Below are positions 1 through 12,826 of a stretch of DNA of 64,000 nt, one piece after another. Every line of letters begins with the position of its first letter. Positions within the stretch are counted from its first letter, which is position 1. The position numbers were made by a program, and so were the translations under genes. Below the pieces are notes generated by a model that had not been told where the DNA came from, searched no databases, and saw only the letters and a list, made by a program, of their open reading frames with translations. Source of the DNA: Galaxea fascicularis (lineage: Eukaryota; Cnidaria; Anthozoa; Scleractinia; Euphylliidae); NCBI GenBank assembly GCA_948470475.1, contig OX419336.1, positions 34,783,415 through 34,847,414 on the forward strand. The letters run 5' to 3'.

Positions 1-24
1 GTGGTTTTGAATTCACTTTTCCAG

Positions 25-3000
25 AGTGATACCAGTACTGGAACTTCGAAGTCGTTGGACGATAGACTGGGAACTAAGATGAATGATAGCCCGCGTAGTG
101 ACAGACGCCGGGCCAGCGGTTCACCTGATGGAGAGAGCCCTAAGGGATTTGGGCATGACAGGTAAGCAAAATGACTGGTCTCTCTCATGTCAGCGAAAAA
201 GTAGCTGGTTTACGCTAAAAACCTATTTTAGTTATTGACGTTGCGTTGATTGAGATTTTGTTTTGATAGACGTATTCGGCTAACGTATTTACATCCTTGT
301 TGCCAACCAATTCAGATCATGTGATGATTCATTTGGGAGGTAACCATTGTGCAATTTGTCACACACAACTGATCGCATGGAAGTATGAACAAACAGAACA
401 ATTGTAACCTCCCAAATGAATCATCACATGATCTGAATTGGGTGGCAACAACGATATAAACACGTTAGCCGAATCCCTCTATTAATAAAGTATTGAGTTA
501 TTCATTTTAAAGAAAAGAGCTACGAAACTATGACAAGTGCAAACTAGCATTACTGCTAAGATGACATAGCGTTGCAAAAATAGTGACGTCAATAGTTTGG
601 TAGGAGAAGTGCTTCTCTAATCCATGGACTAAAACTCTTTGCAAAGGCGATTGGTTTCTCACGTAAAAGAATTGCATGTCGGAACAGCATCGTCGCTAGA
701 TTTTCAAGGAATCAAATTTAACTTGGTATTATGAGAACATAAGTACGTCCGTAACCGATAATTCATTTACAGCGCTTCCGGCTTTTCTTGGATCCTATTC
801 CACTTGCCGTCAAATCTGTTTGTTTTGTTATGCTTTTTTGAACTAATGACAAATGTTCCCTACTTATAGACCTGTCTACCAGTATCACGTTAATGGACCA
901 GAACACAATCCAGACCACGGATCGCCGTTCAACAGGTTCGATGGCAGTGGGATGACATTTGTGAATAAGGAGACTGAGGTGAAAAGCGCACGCCAGTTTG
1001 AAGCGTTGAAGCAGCAGAGGAGACTGAGCACTACAAGAAGCATCGACTCCGCTGGCTCGGGTGTGTGTTCTCCGATGTCTTTGACGGACGCAGCTACAGA
1101 TCACTCGGCAATGCAGCTTGTTATGGCGTAAGTATGGCCCCTTTTATGTATCGTGACGTTCTTCCTTAACTACTCTAGTCTCGCATCGTCATTGCTTTGC
1201 ATCCTCTGTAGAGACTGTCCAAATAGACAAATTAAAACGTGGTACGCAAAGCAGAAGGTAAAGTGGGTGACTTTTTTTTATTAAGTGGTATCTAATTGAG
1301 ATGTCTGTATTGTGTGTAAAACGTAATGACAACCTGTTCACGCGGGTCAATTTTTTTTTAAATCGTCTCACTGATTACAGAAAACAAATAGCTGCCAACA
1401 CGCGCAGACTCGTCATGTCCAAGCACTCGCAAAAGGTGGAGGAATCACCGCTGATTGGAATGAGAGAAATACCCACCGTGTATGATGGTGGGTCTGTGAA
1501 TGAGCCGCGAGGAAAAGGTAACCTGTGACTCTTTCAGTATTCCTTGCGCTATTTATAATTGTGATTGAAGGTACACACTACAGGAAACGATTTCGTTTTC
1601 TCTCTTGCGGACTGCCGTTTGAGTTAAGTTATTACAAGAGCCTCCATAATGGCCTGAGGACAAGAGGAAAAGTACCTTTTGAAGTTCCCAGTGGTCTTAA
1701 CTTTGTAGAAATCAGCGTTTGTCGACAATGTTTCGTTCCTTAGGGAGACATTGTAAAATTATATGGCTTGCAGCGAGTTTATAAGTCGAACTGGATTTAT
1801 GCCTGACCAGTGCCACTTGTGTTCGACCGGCAGCAGTTAGGTCGAGGAGGCCTAAATCGCCCATAAGGTATCCAGTTTCTTCTCAGGTCTCCTCGCCACT
1901 TTTAGGGAGTTTAAGATTCTACGACGCGACGGCAACGAAAACGTCATTTCAAAATACAACTTCTCGTTTGTGTAACTCTTTCGAGATTATTCCAATTTGT
2001 TAAACATGAAAAATGCTGGCGAGCTGGCTAGGGCCTAAATTACTATGAACGGTGTTAAAGCAAAGAAAGAGAAAGAAAAAACATTTTGGTACATTTCTTT
2101 GCCGTCCTCTGCGAATCAACAACGTGAAATGACCAAATTTGGGGTTTTCTCGAGAACGTGAGTGTATGGTGACAAGTTTTTCTTTCTCTTTCTTTGCTTT
2201 AACATCATTCACAGTAATTTAGACCCTAGCCAGCTCGCCAGCATTTTTCATGTTAAACAAATTGGAATAATCTCGAAAGGGTTACACAAACGAGAAGTTG
2301 TATTTTGAAAGGACGTTTTCGTTGCCGTCGCGTCGTAGAATCGTAAACTCCCTTTTGATCTTTCGCTACAGATTTTTTTTCTTTTCTTGTTTTGTATTTG
2401 TTCTGTATTTCTTTTTTGTGGCAAATAAATAAAGCCAGGAGCCCAAAGCACAAGATTTTCCTTTTCTCCCATTTTGTTCCAGTGGTTCCCAGTCTCCAAG
2501 TCCTTCAACCCGACACATATTACTCCCCGACGTCATCCCGCTCCCATTCTCCCACTCGGACAGATTCGACATCAGGGAGTCGTCCAACGTCCGGTACTCC
2601 GAGAGAAGACTTCAGAGAAATAAAGAGAACAAACGCAGTTACAACCAAAGCAGAGAAAAGAAATGCCAGCGAAGACAGAACTGGGACGCCATCAAGAATA
2701 AGATCGCTGGCAAACAGACGTAAACCCCCATCACTCAGCTCTGATAGCACGCTGAGTTCGGACAGTGAATTAGAGCGCAGTAGTGAGCAGAATAATGGGC
2801 CTCGTCATCGCCGGGGATACCCACCTTCAAGCCGGTCGAAAGAACTCAACGGAAACGGAACGGTGTTACGGCAAGGCTTACATAGACGTGCACCTGTTGA
2901 CAAGAACAGAGCGAAGAAAACTGTTTCATGGAATGAATCTCTAAAAGCGAATCTCTCTACAAATGTAAATAAGCAAATTCCTAATGAAAAACCTCGTATA

Positions 3001-3723
3001 CCACCAAAGCCGCCGGTAAGGACGGTGTCGCGTGACAGTAGGGCTTTAAGGACAAAGTCACGTGACGGAGGTGTTGAAACGACATTTTCGGCTGATAGTG
3101 TTGCAGTGAAGAAGTTGCGTGAAAGTGAAAGGACGATATTGCGTGACAGTGGTACTGAAATGTTCAGATCGCATGGCAGTGAATCGGGAAGAATAGTCTT
3201 GCGTGACAGTGACATGTTTGGCTACGGGCAAGTTGACAGAAATCCTGCGCGTAATGGAGTGGATAGATTTGTTGTTCCGTCCGTTGTAGTGCAGCAGCCT
3301 ATCAAACCAGTTGCGGTATGTCGGTCATAAAAATGTTTTAACTTATTTTGCTTAAACTTGTTAGGCTAACGACCATCCTATGTTCAAATACTCAAATTCG
3401 TTTCATCAGTTTTCTTCATCTGTTGAATCCATCGCTTTTTAAAACGTAGTTAAAACCAGTTAAACTGCATGTCATTTTTTCAAGCAGGGAAATTCAGGCC
3501 CTGAAAGCTTATCGTATTCCTTGGATGGATACCAACAGGATGACAGACCATGGTATGCATGATATTCTTTACTTCTTGCATGCAGTCTACCCTCTCCTCC
3601 GTCTGAGCTTAAAATTTTCGGTAGTCATTCCTGTTGTTAAAGATAACGCTGGCCTATTGTCAGCTTAAATCACCTGACGATTTGGTTTCTTTTTCCAGGT
3701 ATGAAACTGACGAGTTTGATTGA
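25..3723 (+). CDS. C-terminal exons of an unrecognised Ser/Pro/Arg-rich protein (5' partial)
   Basis: Six exons join in one frame: 25-161, 870-1127, 1381-1517, 2483-3315, 3488-3552 and 3699-3723 (stop TGA 3721-3723). They give 484 residues. Position 25 follows a pyrimidine-rich CAG, so the upstream part of the gene is outside the window. The product looks intrinsically disordered: rich in Ser, Arg, Pro and Thr, with SPTSSRS and TSGSRPTSGTPRE stretches, an acidic/Ser patch (SSDSTLSSDSELERSS) and a PPKPPVRT class of SH3-ligand-like sequence near 3000. No catalytic or membrane domain is visible. The protein ends DDRPWYETDEFD, which is not a typical PDZ ligand. A cytoplasmic tail or scaffold is possible, but I do not recognise the family. 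The large exon 2483-3315 carries decayed internal RDS repeats. Intron 3 holds a large palindromic element. Confidence 0.8.
266..483. mobile_element. palindromic MITE in intron 1
   Basis: Long inverted repeat. The left arm begins ATTCGGCTAACG near 274 and runs through CCAATTCAGATCATGTGATG to GAGGTAACCATTGT near 349. The right arm (about 398-483) is its reverse complement, ending CGTTAGCCGAAT. The loop is about 50 bases. It has no coding capacity, so it is a non-autonomous DNA transposon. Confidence 0.8.
1905..2352. mobile_element. long palindromic MITE in intron 3
   Basis: Arms of about 175 bases start GGGAGTTTAAGATTCTACGA on the left (1905) and end with its near complement CGTAGAATCGTAAACTCCC on the right (2352). 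The arms also share GACGGCAACGAAAACG and GCTGGCGAGCTGGCTAGGG. A roughly 95-base spacer separates them. The terminal GAG-TTTAAG word and CGACGGCAACG core resemble the larger element at 44163-45129. Confidence 0.85.
3028..3213 (+). repeat. decayed tandem repeat inside the coding exon (RDS motif)
   Basis: The nucleotide word GCGTGACAGT and close variants recur at irregular spacing, giving SRDS, SRDG, LRES, LRDS and LRDS in the protein. The unit is roughly 12 to 20 codons and the copies are diverged. Arg-x-Ser contexts could be basophilic-kinase sites; that is inference. Confidence 0.6.
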
Positions 3724-4137
3724 CGAGCAGACACTACAGACTGGAGCGCAGTCCCCCTCAGGCTTGATTACCAGCCGCTGTTCGGGAAACGAACCCGCTC
3801 GGGGAGGAACGAAGTTCGGACTCGAGAGAGCGGCGGAAATCGAGCCTAAGTCCCCCTCTCCATTTGGATTCTTAACATTCCTGTATCAACCCTTGTTAAT
3901 TTCGAACCCACAGTTAAACCGTTTAAATTATTTTAAAGAAGGCACCGGGAATCTGAAGAGAAAGCAAAGAACTTTGTGTCGCTCGCTCTATTTTGTTTTG
4001 TTTTTTTTTTGTTGGTCGATTTTAGTTTGACGGTGCATAAAATTAGGTACCATGTCCCGGTTATACAGCATGCTTGTAAATACTACAGTACAGTTTATTA
4101 ACTTATAGGAGAGTTTTATCGTGTTCTTGTAAATAAA
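3724..4137 (+). terminator. 3' UTR and polyadenylation signal of the upstream gene
   Basis: AATAAA at 4132-4137 lies about 410 bases after the TGA stop at 3721-3723, in AT-rich sequence with no competing exon. It is the most likely poly(A) signal of the 25-3723 gene. Confidence 0.6.
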
Positions 4138-6991
4138 ATAGAAAGTATTATTGACACCAGGCTTAAATGGTAGCGAAGTTGTCTCTTCTTATTTTGTTTT
4201 TTGGCTCAAATTAAGAAGCCGTGTTTAGTAGCTTCTTGTGAAAAGAGGATCGTAGAATGCGGAATTATCTAATCCGGCATAGAGTGCAAACAGTCCTGTG
4301 TTTAATTTTGGTCGTGAACATGACCGGCTGAGGCGATAGAACTCTGTAAAGATGCAATTCTCAGTCACCAGCACTCTCACTCTCTCGGGAGGGGAGGGGG
4401 TACTCAACAAAATTTTACACGGGGTGACTCAGCCCTACAGGTCAAACTCCTTAGCCTTAGCCCCAACCATTGCCGCAAAAGATGTTAACCGAAAGAAGAA
4501 ACTGGAATGAGAGGTTCCCTTACCCTTTCATCTAACTGTAACTGAAAAGTTACCCCTTTCGGGCGGAGCCTTCCCGTATAGACCGTTATAGGGCGTGCCT
4601 CCTCCTCCCGGCCTCGAGTTAGCATGCCTATCAACAAAAATTGGGCATCATCAGCTGAGGTGATTAGAGATTTCACTGCATGAATGTGGTATATTTGGAT
4701 TAAAGTTAAGTACAAACTATTGTGATTCAGTGATGACTTGCCTCTAACAGAATAAGGTTAAGACCGCAAACTATTCATAAAGCCTCTACTTATAAATTAG
4801 GGGCGTTACTAGGGAGTTGTGTATTACATAATCATATAAGATTCATTCCTTTAACTTTACCTCACGGATTTCACTAAATCCAAATATGCCATCGCGGTTT
4901 TGTAGTTCCAAGAATTCTTCTAGCTTTTGGTCGTGATAATAAAGATAAATAACGTGGAAAGGTGGAAATAAGCAATATGGGGCGGTAGAGAGGCTGGATG
5001 TGAAGCGAGAGAACTTCATTGTAAAGAGAATTAAGGTGACAGTTTGGTAGTCATCCAAACTAAGTTAGTTTCCATACGAAATTGTGTCGTGCGAACAGAA
5101 CTAACTGCTGTATTTCTTTCACGCATTCTTCATAAAAATAACCTACAATCCACCTAAATATAGTTCGTCTAAATATCTAAAAAGAATAGGAGATATGGAT
5201 ATCGGTTTCCATAACAAGTCAATGTTTATTTTGCAACAGAGATCATTCAGCACCTGAGCCGATATTACACCAGAGAGGCTTTCAAACCCTCCCTAATCTA
5301 TCAGTTTGGGTAAAAAAATAGTGACAATTTGCGAATGAAACGGAATCGTTACCTTCCTTTCTCTATCGTGGCTCAGAGAGAAGATGCCAGGATTATAAGA
5401 TTGGCCTGTCTCACGACAGCATTAGCAACAAATACGTAAATAACAGGTCAGCGGTATTAGGTACTTAAGTCGACGTTAAGTTAATTTGTTGCAAATATTT
5501 GTAGGGTGTGTAAACACCATCACGCCCATTTTTTGCTTCAACGCCTATATATAGGGCCATATTCGTATTCCCGGTATTGAACTGGATCTAGCATGAAGTG
5601 GAGGCTCTTACGGGGGAATCTTTTCATATGTAAATATATTCCTAGCTATGCTGGCTGAAAGAACACAGGACCGGGACAAAAGGATTTTAAGCTTCTAACT
5701 GATGTCCTTGTTGTTAACTGTCAAGCAAAAATTTCAATCCTACAAATTGGTTCTTGACCTTTACACGTTTACCGGGACAGCTGACACGAAAAAACGAATG
5801 AAAGGACGTACACTGAGACGAGAAGAATACAGAATTATGGGATTAAGCCCACGGAATTTGTGATTCCAGTTCAAAGAGATAATGACCGACAAATTTTCCT
5901 TTTTATTGTTAAAACATTACAAGAGGACATATTGCCCCTAGCGTTCTAAGACGACCCCTGTGCTAATGATAAAGTAAGAAGTAAAACAGGACACGAATTT
6001 CTAAGAGCTGTAAGATGTAGAAATGTAATCAACGTCTCCGAGTATCGAGAGCAAAAAGCCCAGTAACATAAATCTTGTTGTGTTTATTCAAACCAGCGCT
6101 AGGTTTAGTCAATCCCTGAGGATGTTTACAAAAGCGCTTATTTAGCAAAATTAAATAATTAGCATGGTTGACCAGCTCACTTGCACGATTCATTGTTTTC
6201 CCTGGAACCTGATTACAGTCCTGATCGAGGATATTGTCACTTATGTTGCAGTTTTCACGGCACGAAATGAACAAACTTCCTTCCTTGTGATTGATGCTGA
6301 AGAACTAAAATTCCCGACTCGTGTAAATCTTCCTCAAAAGACGGCTACGATAATTTGGTGAAACTGACGCCATGAGCTAAGCCTTGAGGCTCCAGTTAGT
6401 CCGCGTTTTGTTGATTTTAAGCCGAGTGGATTGAAGCGTTGCTCTTGCAAGCTTCTAATTTTGTTTTAACACTGTTCTTATAAAGCCCACAGGTATTCAT
6501 TTTTCGTGGGGGAAGAGAGGGGTGCTTCGCGGATAAGAAAAGAGAAAAATAAAGCTGGCAGAAACATGTTGTGGTCAGTAAATCAGACAGACAGGTTCGA
6601 CCACCAACGTTAACTTAAACAAACTTCAGTGCACAAGCAGTAACTCTTCCAAAGCTCTAACACATACTCAAAATTGTTAATGAGTCGTAGTACCGATAAA
6701 CTTATAGAGCATGAAATACAACGAGTCAGACGAAAGAATGTCTTCCCGTTTTAGAGTTATTTAAGGTTTGAGACACTGGTATGAATGAATTATTCTTTGA
6801 CTTTAAAAAAAAGCAAGAGAGTTTTTTTTTTACATTCTGGAGGTCAAACAGATTTCAACACGAAGATGTCAAGGTGAAATTCCTTCTTCATGATATCAAT
6901 GTCGGACATAAAAGGATCAATTGTACCAAGCGGTTATTTGATGTTCCGTCGTTACAAACGTTGCTCAGATGGATCCATTTGTTTGTGTAAC
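4138..6991. other. intergenic spacer, no supported gene
   Basis: Open frames here are short, lack splice context and show no recognisable domain. The only structured feature I see is a half-element at about 5547-5640 matching one arm of the palindrome at 46657-46815. Confidence 0.6.
5547..5640. mobile_element. solitary arm of a palindromic MITE
   Basis: The words GGGCCATATTCGTATTC, GGTATTGAACTGGATCTAGC and GGGGGAATCTTTTCATATG match the arm of the complete palindrome at 46657-46815. No complementary arm follows, so this is a half copy or a decayed remnant. Confidence 0.65.
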
Positions 6992-6999
6992 TGAATAAA

Positions 7000-7231
7000 C
7001 ATAGGCGTACGGACCGGCCGGGCGGGGGGGGTGGGAGCTGCAGCCCCCCCCCCCCAAATTTTGGGCAACCTAGATTTTTTGGGCAGCAAGAGAAATTTGT
7101 AGGCCATTGTTAGTGCATCGTATGACCCTCGTTTCCTTTCGACTGTTTCGTAAAATTTGGGCAACTTGTAAGAATTTTTTGGGCAAATGGTTCACCGCCC
7201 CCCCTGGCAAAAAAATGCCCGTACGCCTATG
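7000..7231. mobile_element. hAT-like non-autonomous element with 8-bp TSD
   Basis: Terminal inverted repeats CATAGGCGTACGG and CCGTACGCCTATG are flanked by a perfect 8-bp direct repeat TGAATAAA at 6992-6999 and 7232-7239. The interior has C and G homopolymer runs and several copies of TTTTGGGCA. An 8-bp duplication is the hAT hallmark. No transposase is encoded. Confidence 0.9.
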
Positions 7232-7723
7232 TGAATAAACCACCCTTGCTTAAAGCCTTTTAAGCTACTTAAGGACAAGTTACATTTATTCGATCGTTAT
7301 TTATCTTGGAAGAGAAACGATCAGTTTGGATCTGCAAAATAAATATCACCATTGTTGAAGTTGTTTTAACCAGGTGACGAAAAGAATTAGAAAAAATTGG
7401 ATAAATATCATAACATAGTAGTCTCGAAAGCAAAACGTGAAAATGTATGTCTTAGATGGTCATGATATTACTTTAAAAGCAATATGGGTAATATACGAGC
7501 TCAGGCGAAGCAAAAACCTCACCTAAAGCGCACGTCAAGTCAAAATGAAGTGGAGGCACTTCTCTGCACGTTCTTAGCCAATCAGTAAAGAGCACGTCAT
7601 CAGATCGCTCACGGCCTGTCAAAGGTCTGACACATTGCAACGATTTTTAAAGGATGTGGTTGGTAGCTTGAAGAAGGATACGCGCTCTGCCAAGAGTTGT
7701 CACGGAACTGATTTCATTCTAAA

Positions 7724-8467
7724 ATGTCTTATATCTTAAATGGTTTGGCGGACGACACCAAAACCAGGAGTACAGAGACACTAGGAATTGGTAAAAGTCA
7801 GCATGAGAAAAATGTCTTCAGAAAAACGAAGAATTGTCTGGTTATTTCTGGGGTCATCATAGTCCTCTTGATTATGGTTTGTATCGTGCTGAGTGTGTTC
7901 CTCGCCATACAAGTAAGGAAGCTGCAACAACAGTCGAGCAAAGAGTCGAGCGTTCCGTCTGACGTGGGTACCACAGACAAAGTCTACTGTTACAGTCCCG
8001 AATGCTTGCAACTCGCCGCAGATTTCGCGCGAAACATGAATACATCTTTTGACCCGTGCGAGGACGTTTTTCAGTACACGTGCGGTACTTGGACGAAATA
8101 CCATCCCATACCTCCTTCAAGAAATATGTACGACACCTTCATGCTACTGGAAGAGAAAAACTATGAGAGAATACGCCAATTGTTGGAAGAAGTAGACCAA
8201 CTGCCCTATGGCAGTGCTGTGAGAAAAGCAAAGAGTTATTTCAAAACTTGTCTCGAGGAAGGAGAAGTAGAAAAAACCGCCAACCAGACTTTATTACTTT
8301 TGATAGCCAAATACGGTTCCTGGGCCTTGGATGACCAAACGTGGAACTCCTCAGCGTGGTCTTGGTCAAAGACTCTGACTGCGTTCAACAGGGACTCAAC
8401 CACACCTCCCCTGTTTGGGATATACCTCGATATCAACCCACGAAACTCGTCAAAGTATCTGTTAGCG
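7724..8467 (+). CDS. candidate alternative first exon of the M13 metalloprotease gene
   Basis: It encodes 248 residues from ATG 7724 to a GTAAGT donor at 8468, phase 0. Residues about 38-64 form a single hydrophobic anchor after a short basic cytosolic tail, as in type II M13 ectopeptidases. The ectodomain starts with a Cys-rich segment containing DPCEDVFQYTCGTW, the N-terminal M13 signature. It ends INPRNSSKYLLA, matching [11 protein letters not shown] at the end of the second first exon. No further M13 exon occurs before 13751, so it most simply splices to 16326 as an alternative start (about 769 aa). The alternative is that it is the orphaned 5' end of a duplicated gene. The frame is intact with no stops. 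Confidence 0.85.
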
Positions 8468-11400
8468 GTAAGTAGCAGATTAGGTCTGCCAATTATCTAT
8501 AGCTAATTATGGTCCACGGAACTCGAGACATGGTTACAAACACTTTTTTAGTCATGGTTTGAATGAGAATGACCGATACCATGAAAGCTAAAGCATTATA
8601 TTCTTAGCTTTTCATGCGTATACCAGGTCAACGCGATTCTAACTTTCAATTTGAGGAGTAAAAATTGTATCAGGGTGGAGCTCCTCATTATCAAAACAAG
8701 AAAAGGGACAAGAGCACTCATTCTGTTTACTGGGTGGCGAATGAGTCCTTCTAACATTGCGTAACATGTTTAACAACTGGACAAATACATAATGTGGGTC
8801 GTTTAGCCGATTAAGAGGTCCCCACCCACAAAGTAGTTACATTTTCCTTGCCAACGATGGATGTATCAGAAAAAGTCGTTTCAAATTGTCTAAGCAAACT
8901 AATATTGGTTTCATAAACTGATTTTGCATGATAAGGAAACCTATTTGTGGCCGAGCGACGCAAACCATCAATGCTGTGGCTTAGTTTCACATTTTCTTGT
9001 GGGAGGTGGTTTTGATAATGCTCTCAGGGATTTATTGAATTGGGCGAAAAAATACATACTGACCCACCACCTTAGTAACCAGTGATGTCAATGTCGCCGC
9101 GCCGGGTGCACTGAACCGTTTTCATGCAAACTCACCGCTTCGATCTCACTGGGCTCAAAAAAACGCTATCAAAGCTACACGCCAAGATGACCAAAGAGGG
9201 TTCGGCAAGTTATCCTCACTGGAGAGCGCAACATTTTTGAAAGTTTTTTTGTTAGTATGCGTTGACAGAGTTGGGGCTTGAATAAACAATGCCATGCGGC
9301 CCAAAGTAGCGCAAGAAACCGCAAAAATGACAAATATTGCCCGATTTGGAATTGCGTAATAAATTCTGTCACTTCTTCTGTCACTTTTACACTTCTCTTT
9401 AAAGGAAACATGTCCTCCAAAATTGTACCCTGAAAAAACTTCAAACGCAATAAACGAGAATCGCGCTTTGTTTGAGAACAGATTCAAAAATCACGCTATG
9501 GCATTCAGTATCCAACATTTTCAACCTTTACTGAAGGAGCAAGGAATTTGGCGAGGAGAAAAGAAACGACGAAAAATACATGTATACTTCTCGTTTTTGT
9601 AACTCATTCCAATTTGTTTAACTTGGTAAATGCTCGCGAACTCTCCAGTAGGAACTAAGTTACCATGAACAGTGTCAAAGTAAGAAAAAACAACGAAAAT
9701 CAGATTTTGCCGTCATAAGCTCACGTTCTTAAGAAAACCTAAAATTTGGTCATTCGACGCTGTTGTTTTGCAGATGGGGGCAAAGAAAGGTACAAAACTG
9801 TAAAACGCACGAACAGAGTGGTTGATTTTGTTCATTAAACCTATTGTTTTGTCGCGTTCTTGTTGCCATTGCCGTCCTTAAGGGCCGAGTTGTTAGAAGC
9901 ACGATTAGCGATAATTAAAACCTAAGGTCGTCATGGTATTTGACAGGGGTTAGCTCAAACCACGCTTCGAGCAACTCGGCCCAGCTTGTTGCTAAAGCTT
10001 CATCACGTAAACTCGAAACTCGAACTCTACCTCTTTGCGCAGAACAAGAACCTGGCAGAACTATGGGGAGCTACTGCGTTGTAGGCGTGCAAAGGGAAGT
10101 GTATGGGGTAGCTTTTGATTGAGTCCATGGCCATCGTTCAGAATTTCCTTCAAAGAATTAAACTAATCTGAAACTCAGTCAATGAAAGCAGATCTAAGAT
10201 CAAGGGCTGAGGAGGCGTTGAGGGCTGGGAGAATTTAGGGCCCTGTCAAATAATCTAAACATAGTTACTCCTTAGTGTTTAAACTTGTCAGTCGGTCCTG
10301 ACTCACGGGAACGCCATACCCAAAAAAAACTTAATCAATAACTCAGTTTAATTTTGCCTATATAGGCTGAGCGTAATCTAGAGTTCTTTGCTCAGTTCTA
10401 CTTGAAAACCGTAAGTCAAATAAAAGCACGGACCCATAAAAGGACAAGGACAGATAGCGGGAATGGCTCACATAAATGGTAATTTTATTCTTAAGTTGAC
10501 ATTTACATTGATAATTTTGCTGTGTTTGTCAACAAACATAAGAGAACGATGTTTTAAAAAGCCAGACTTCATTTCAATCGTGCACGGAAACGTATTTAAC
10601 GATGCAAAGAAATAAATTTCGAACAATTACACAGTAAATGAACAAGGCGAATTCCATAGCGGCTACTGGTGTGAGAAATGTAACATTGATGGACCTATCC
10701 TAGAGGAAGTTATCGTACGCGCTTTAGCAAGAACATACTAAACAATGCCATAGGAATTAAGAGACTGATCTGAAGCCTTAATAATTAATCTCGATCACTT
10801 TAACGCCACTTTCTACTTAGGATTACACCTGAAGACTGACAATAATTTCAGTCAAACTCTGTAGATTGTAGACGCAAAACTCTTGACATTGTTGACAATA
10901 AAAGATTATGAAATGATTCGGTTGCAACATAACAGAGCTGTCATTGATTTACAAGGGCCACAACCGATGAATTCCCTTGAGGGAATGTTGATAGCATTGA
11001 AAGAACGTCGCATTTCTATTTTACTAACTTGTTACAGAAGCGAGATTCGATCAGTGTAACATGGCTGAAACAGTCCCTTAAAAAATTAATGTTGTATATG
11101 AACTAGGGGTCGTGCTGGACCGTATCAGCATCTAATACAAACTGTCAGTCAGATAGGTACTTAACAATCCGAGGTAAGGTTTTACTCTTTGGAAAGAAAA
11201 CAAAGTCCAAACATCGCTGTAGCGAGAAGAATCCTAAGAAACATTCCGTCATCGCTTCATTTACGTGGCAACACTTTCGTGACTAACATTAGAGCAGTAA
11301 AGTTGGCAACAGCTATAGAACTAGCTTGCTCATTTAAAAATTGCCTATAAGAGCTCAGAACAGGGATGCATGGATTAAAATATAATATTTGCGGTGTTAA

Positions 11401-12321
11401 AGGTTTTTTGAATAAGGTTGTTATTTCTAAAAGGATAGGTATCATTCAAGATGCGTATGTCAATATCAGGAGAGCAATATCAGGGAAGCAAACGAGTTTT
11501 GGACGCCTCTTTCATCAGAGGTTATATGGAGAGCAAATTTAAACTGAATGCGGAAAGAATGATCCTGTTCCGGCGGGTACTGTATCCCGGGATAAAAAGT
11601 ATCCAGTCATCTTATCAGTCTTGTAATCTTGGCTTCTAAAACTCGAGTTCTATAAGAGCATGTCCACGGGTCAGCATGCGGTAAGCCACCAAGGTAGGTA
11701 CCCCTCCACTCCTCCCTGATGGAATGGAGGTCTTTGCATTTTCAGAAACAGGCACGTCATTCAAACTTGTATGCTCTTGAACTAGAGCTTTCTTCCATAA
11801 TTGCTTAAGACGCCGGTATCTTAGGATTTTTTCAAATCCTCTTCTATAGTGTGTCGCAAAGTAACTAATTGAACTGGAGTCACGTACGGGTGATGTATGT
11901 ACCTTGGAAACTGCAGGAACGCACTCCATCCTGTCAGAGGCTGATCATGATTTTTTTACTTATTACGTTTTTTTTATCATACCTAAGCGAGATTTCGCGC
12001 GTGCAGAGCTATTTTAATCCGCGTGCACCCCGTGCAATTACTGGAAGTCCGGAATTCGTGCGTGCATGGTTGATGGTATATGCCTCTCAGTCTTACAGCT
12101 GCTGCGTGCAGTACTTCGACTCTGGCATGCGCAATGAACGTTTAGAAAAAAAGGCTAGTGCGTGCACCTACCGGTGATTATATCTTAGAGACATACAGCC
12201 TACAGTTCCCAGTATCGTCAATTAGTAATCTCACTGATGGCAATGATATGAAAAAGAGGAAGACTGTCCGCAAGAACAAGAAGAAAAACAACATAAACAA
12301 GAAGTAGAGGAAGAACAACAA

Positions 12322-12342
12322 GGAGGAGGAGGAGGAGGAGGT
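12322..12342. repeat. GGA microsatellite in a purine-rich tract
   Basis: About seven AGG/GGA units are followed by G/A-rich sequence to about 12430. Confidence 0.8.
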
Positions 12343-12430
12343 AGCCTTAGGGGGAGGGGGAGCGAGAAGAGGGGAGAGGGAGGGAAGGGAGAAAAGGAAG
12401 AACACGAAAAGAATAGGACAAGGAGAAGAG

Positions 12431-12826
12431 AGGGGCACCCAACGACAATTTTCGGAAAATATCTGTTCGGAAGACCATTTGACATCTAGAATTTTCGGAA
12501 CATTTGTTGTAGAATTTCTTGCTTGCCTGCCTCTCCTAAGATTTTCGAACATCTAAAAACTACTATAATTGCCCATTTTTAACGGATTTTTACCGTTGAA
12601 ACGTCACCTAGAATTTTCGGGAGCCTTTTTTCTGGCTGAAAAATTTCGAAAAGGTGAGTTTTGATCCCTATAATTTTCGGATTACTAGACTTTCAGCTAG
12701 GAAATCCGAACATATGAAAAATTTTTAGGGGATAAAAATATGCCTATATCTACTGTTTAAATACTAAAATAAGTTTAACAATGCTATGTGAAGTGGTTTT
12801 GAACTATATTCTCGCTGGGTGCCCCT
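12431..12826. mobile_element. hAT-like MITE with near-perfect 8-bp TSD
   Basis: The termini are AGGGGCACCCAACG and CGCTGGGTGCCCCT. The flanks GAGAAGAG (12423-12430) and GAGAAGAA (12827-12834) match at 7 of 8 bases. The interior carries at least four copies of AATTTTCGG. No coding capacity. Confidence 0.8.

Noticed and set aside
1212..1257. Candidate exon reading RQIKTWYAKQK, superficially homeodomain-like
   Set aside because: Inserting it between exons 870-1127 and 1381-1517 breaks the frame (an in-frame TGA follows), and skipping it gives a perfect phase match.
12178..12552. Leu/Pro/Ser-rich minus-strand frame that looks like a membrane protein
   Set aside because: It is the translation of a GGA/GA-rich tract and of part of a MITE.
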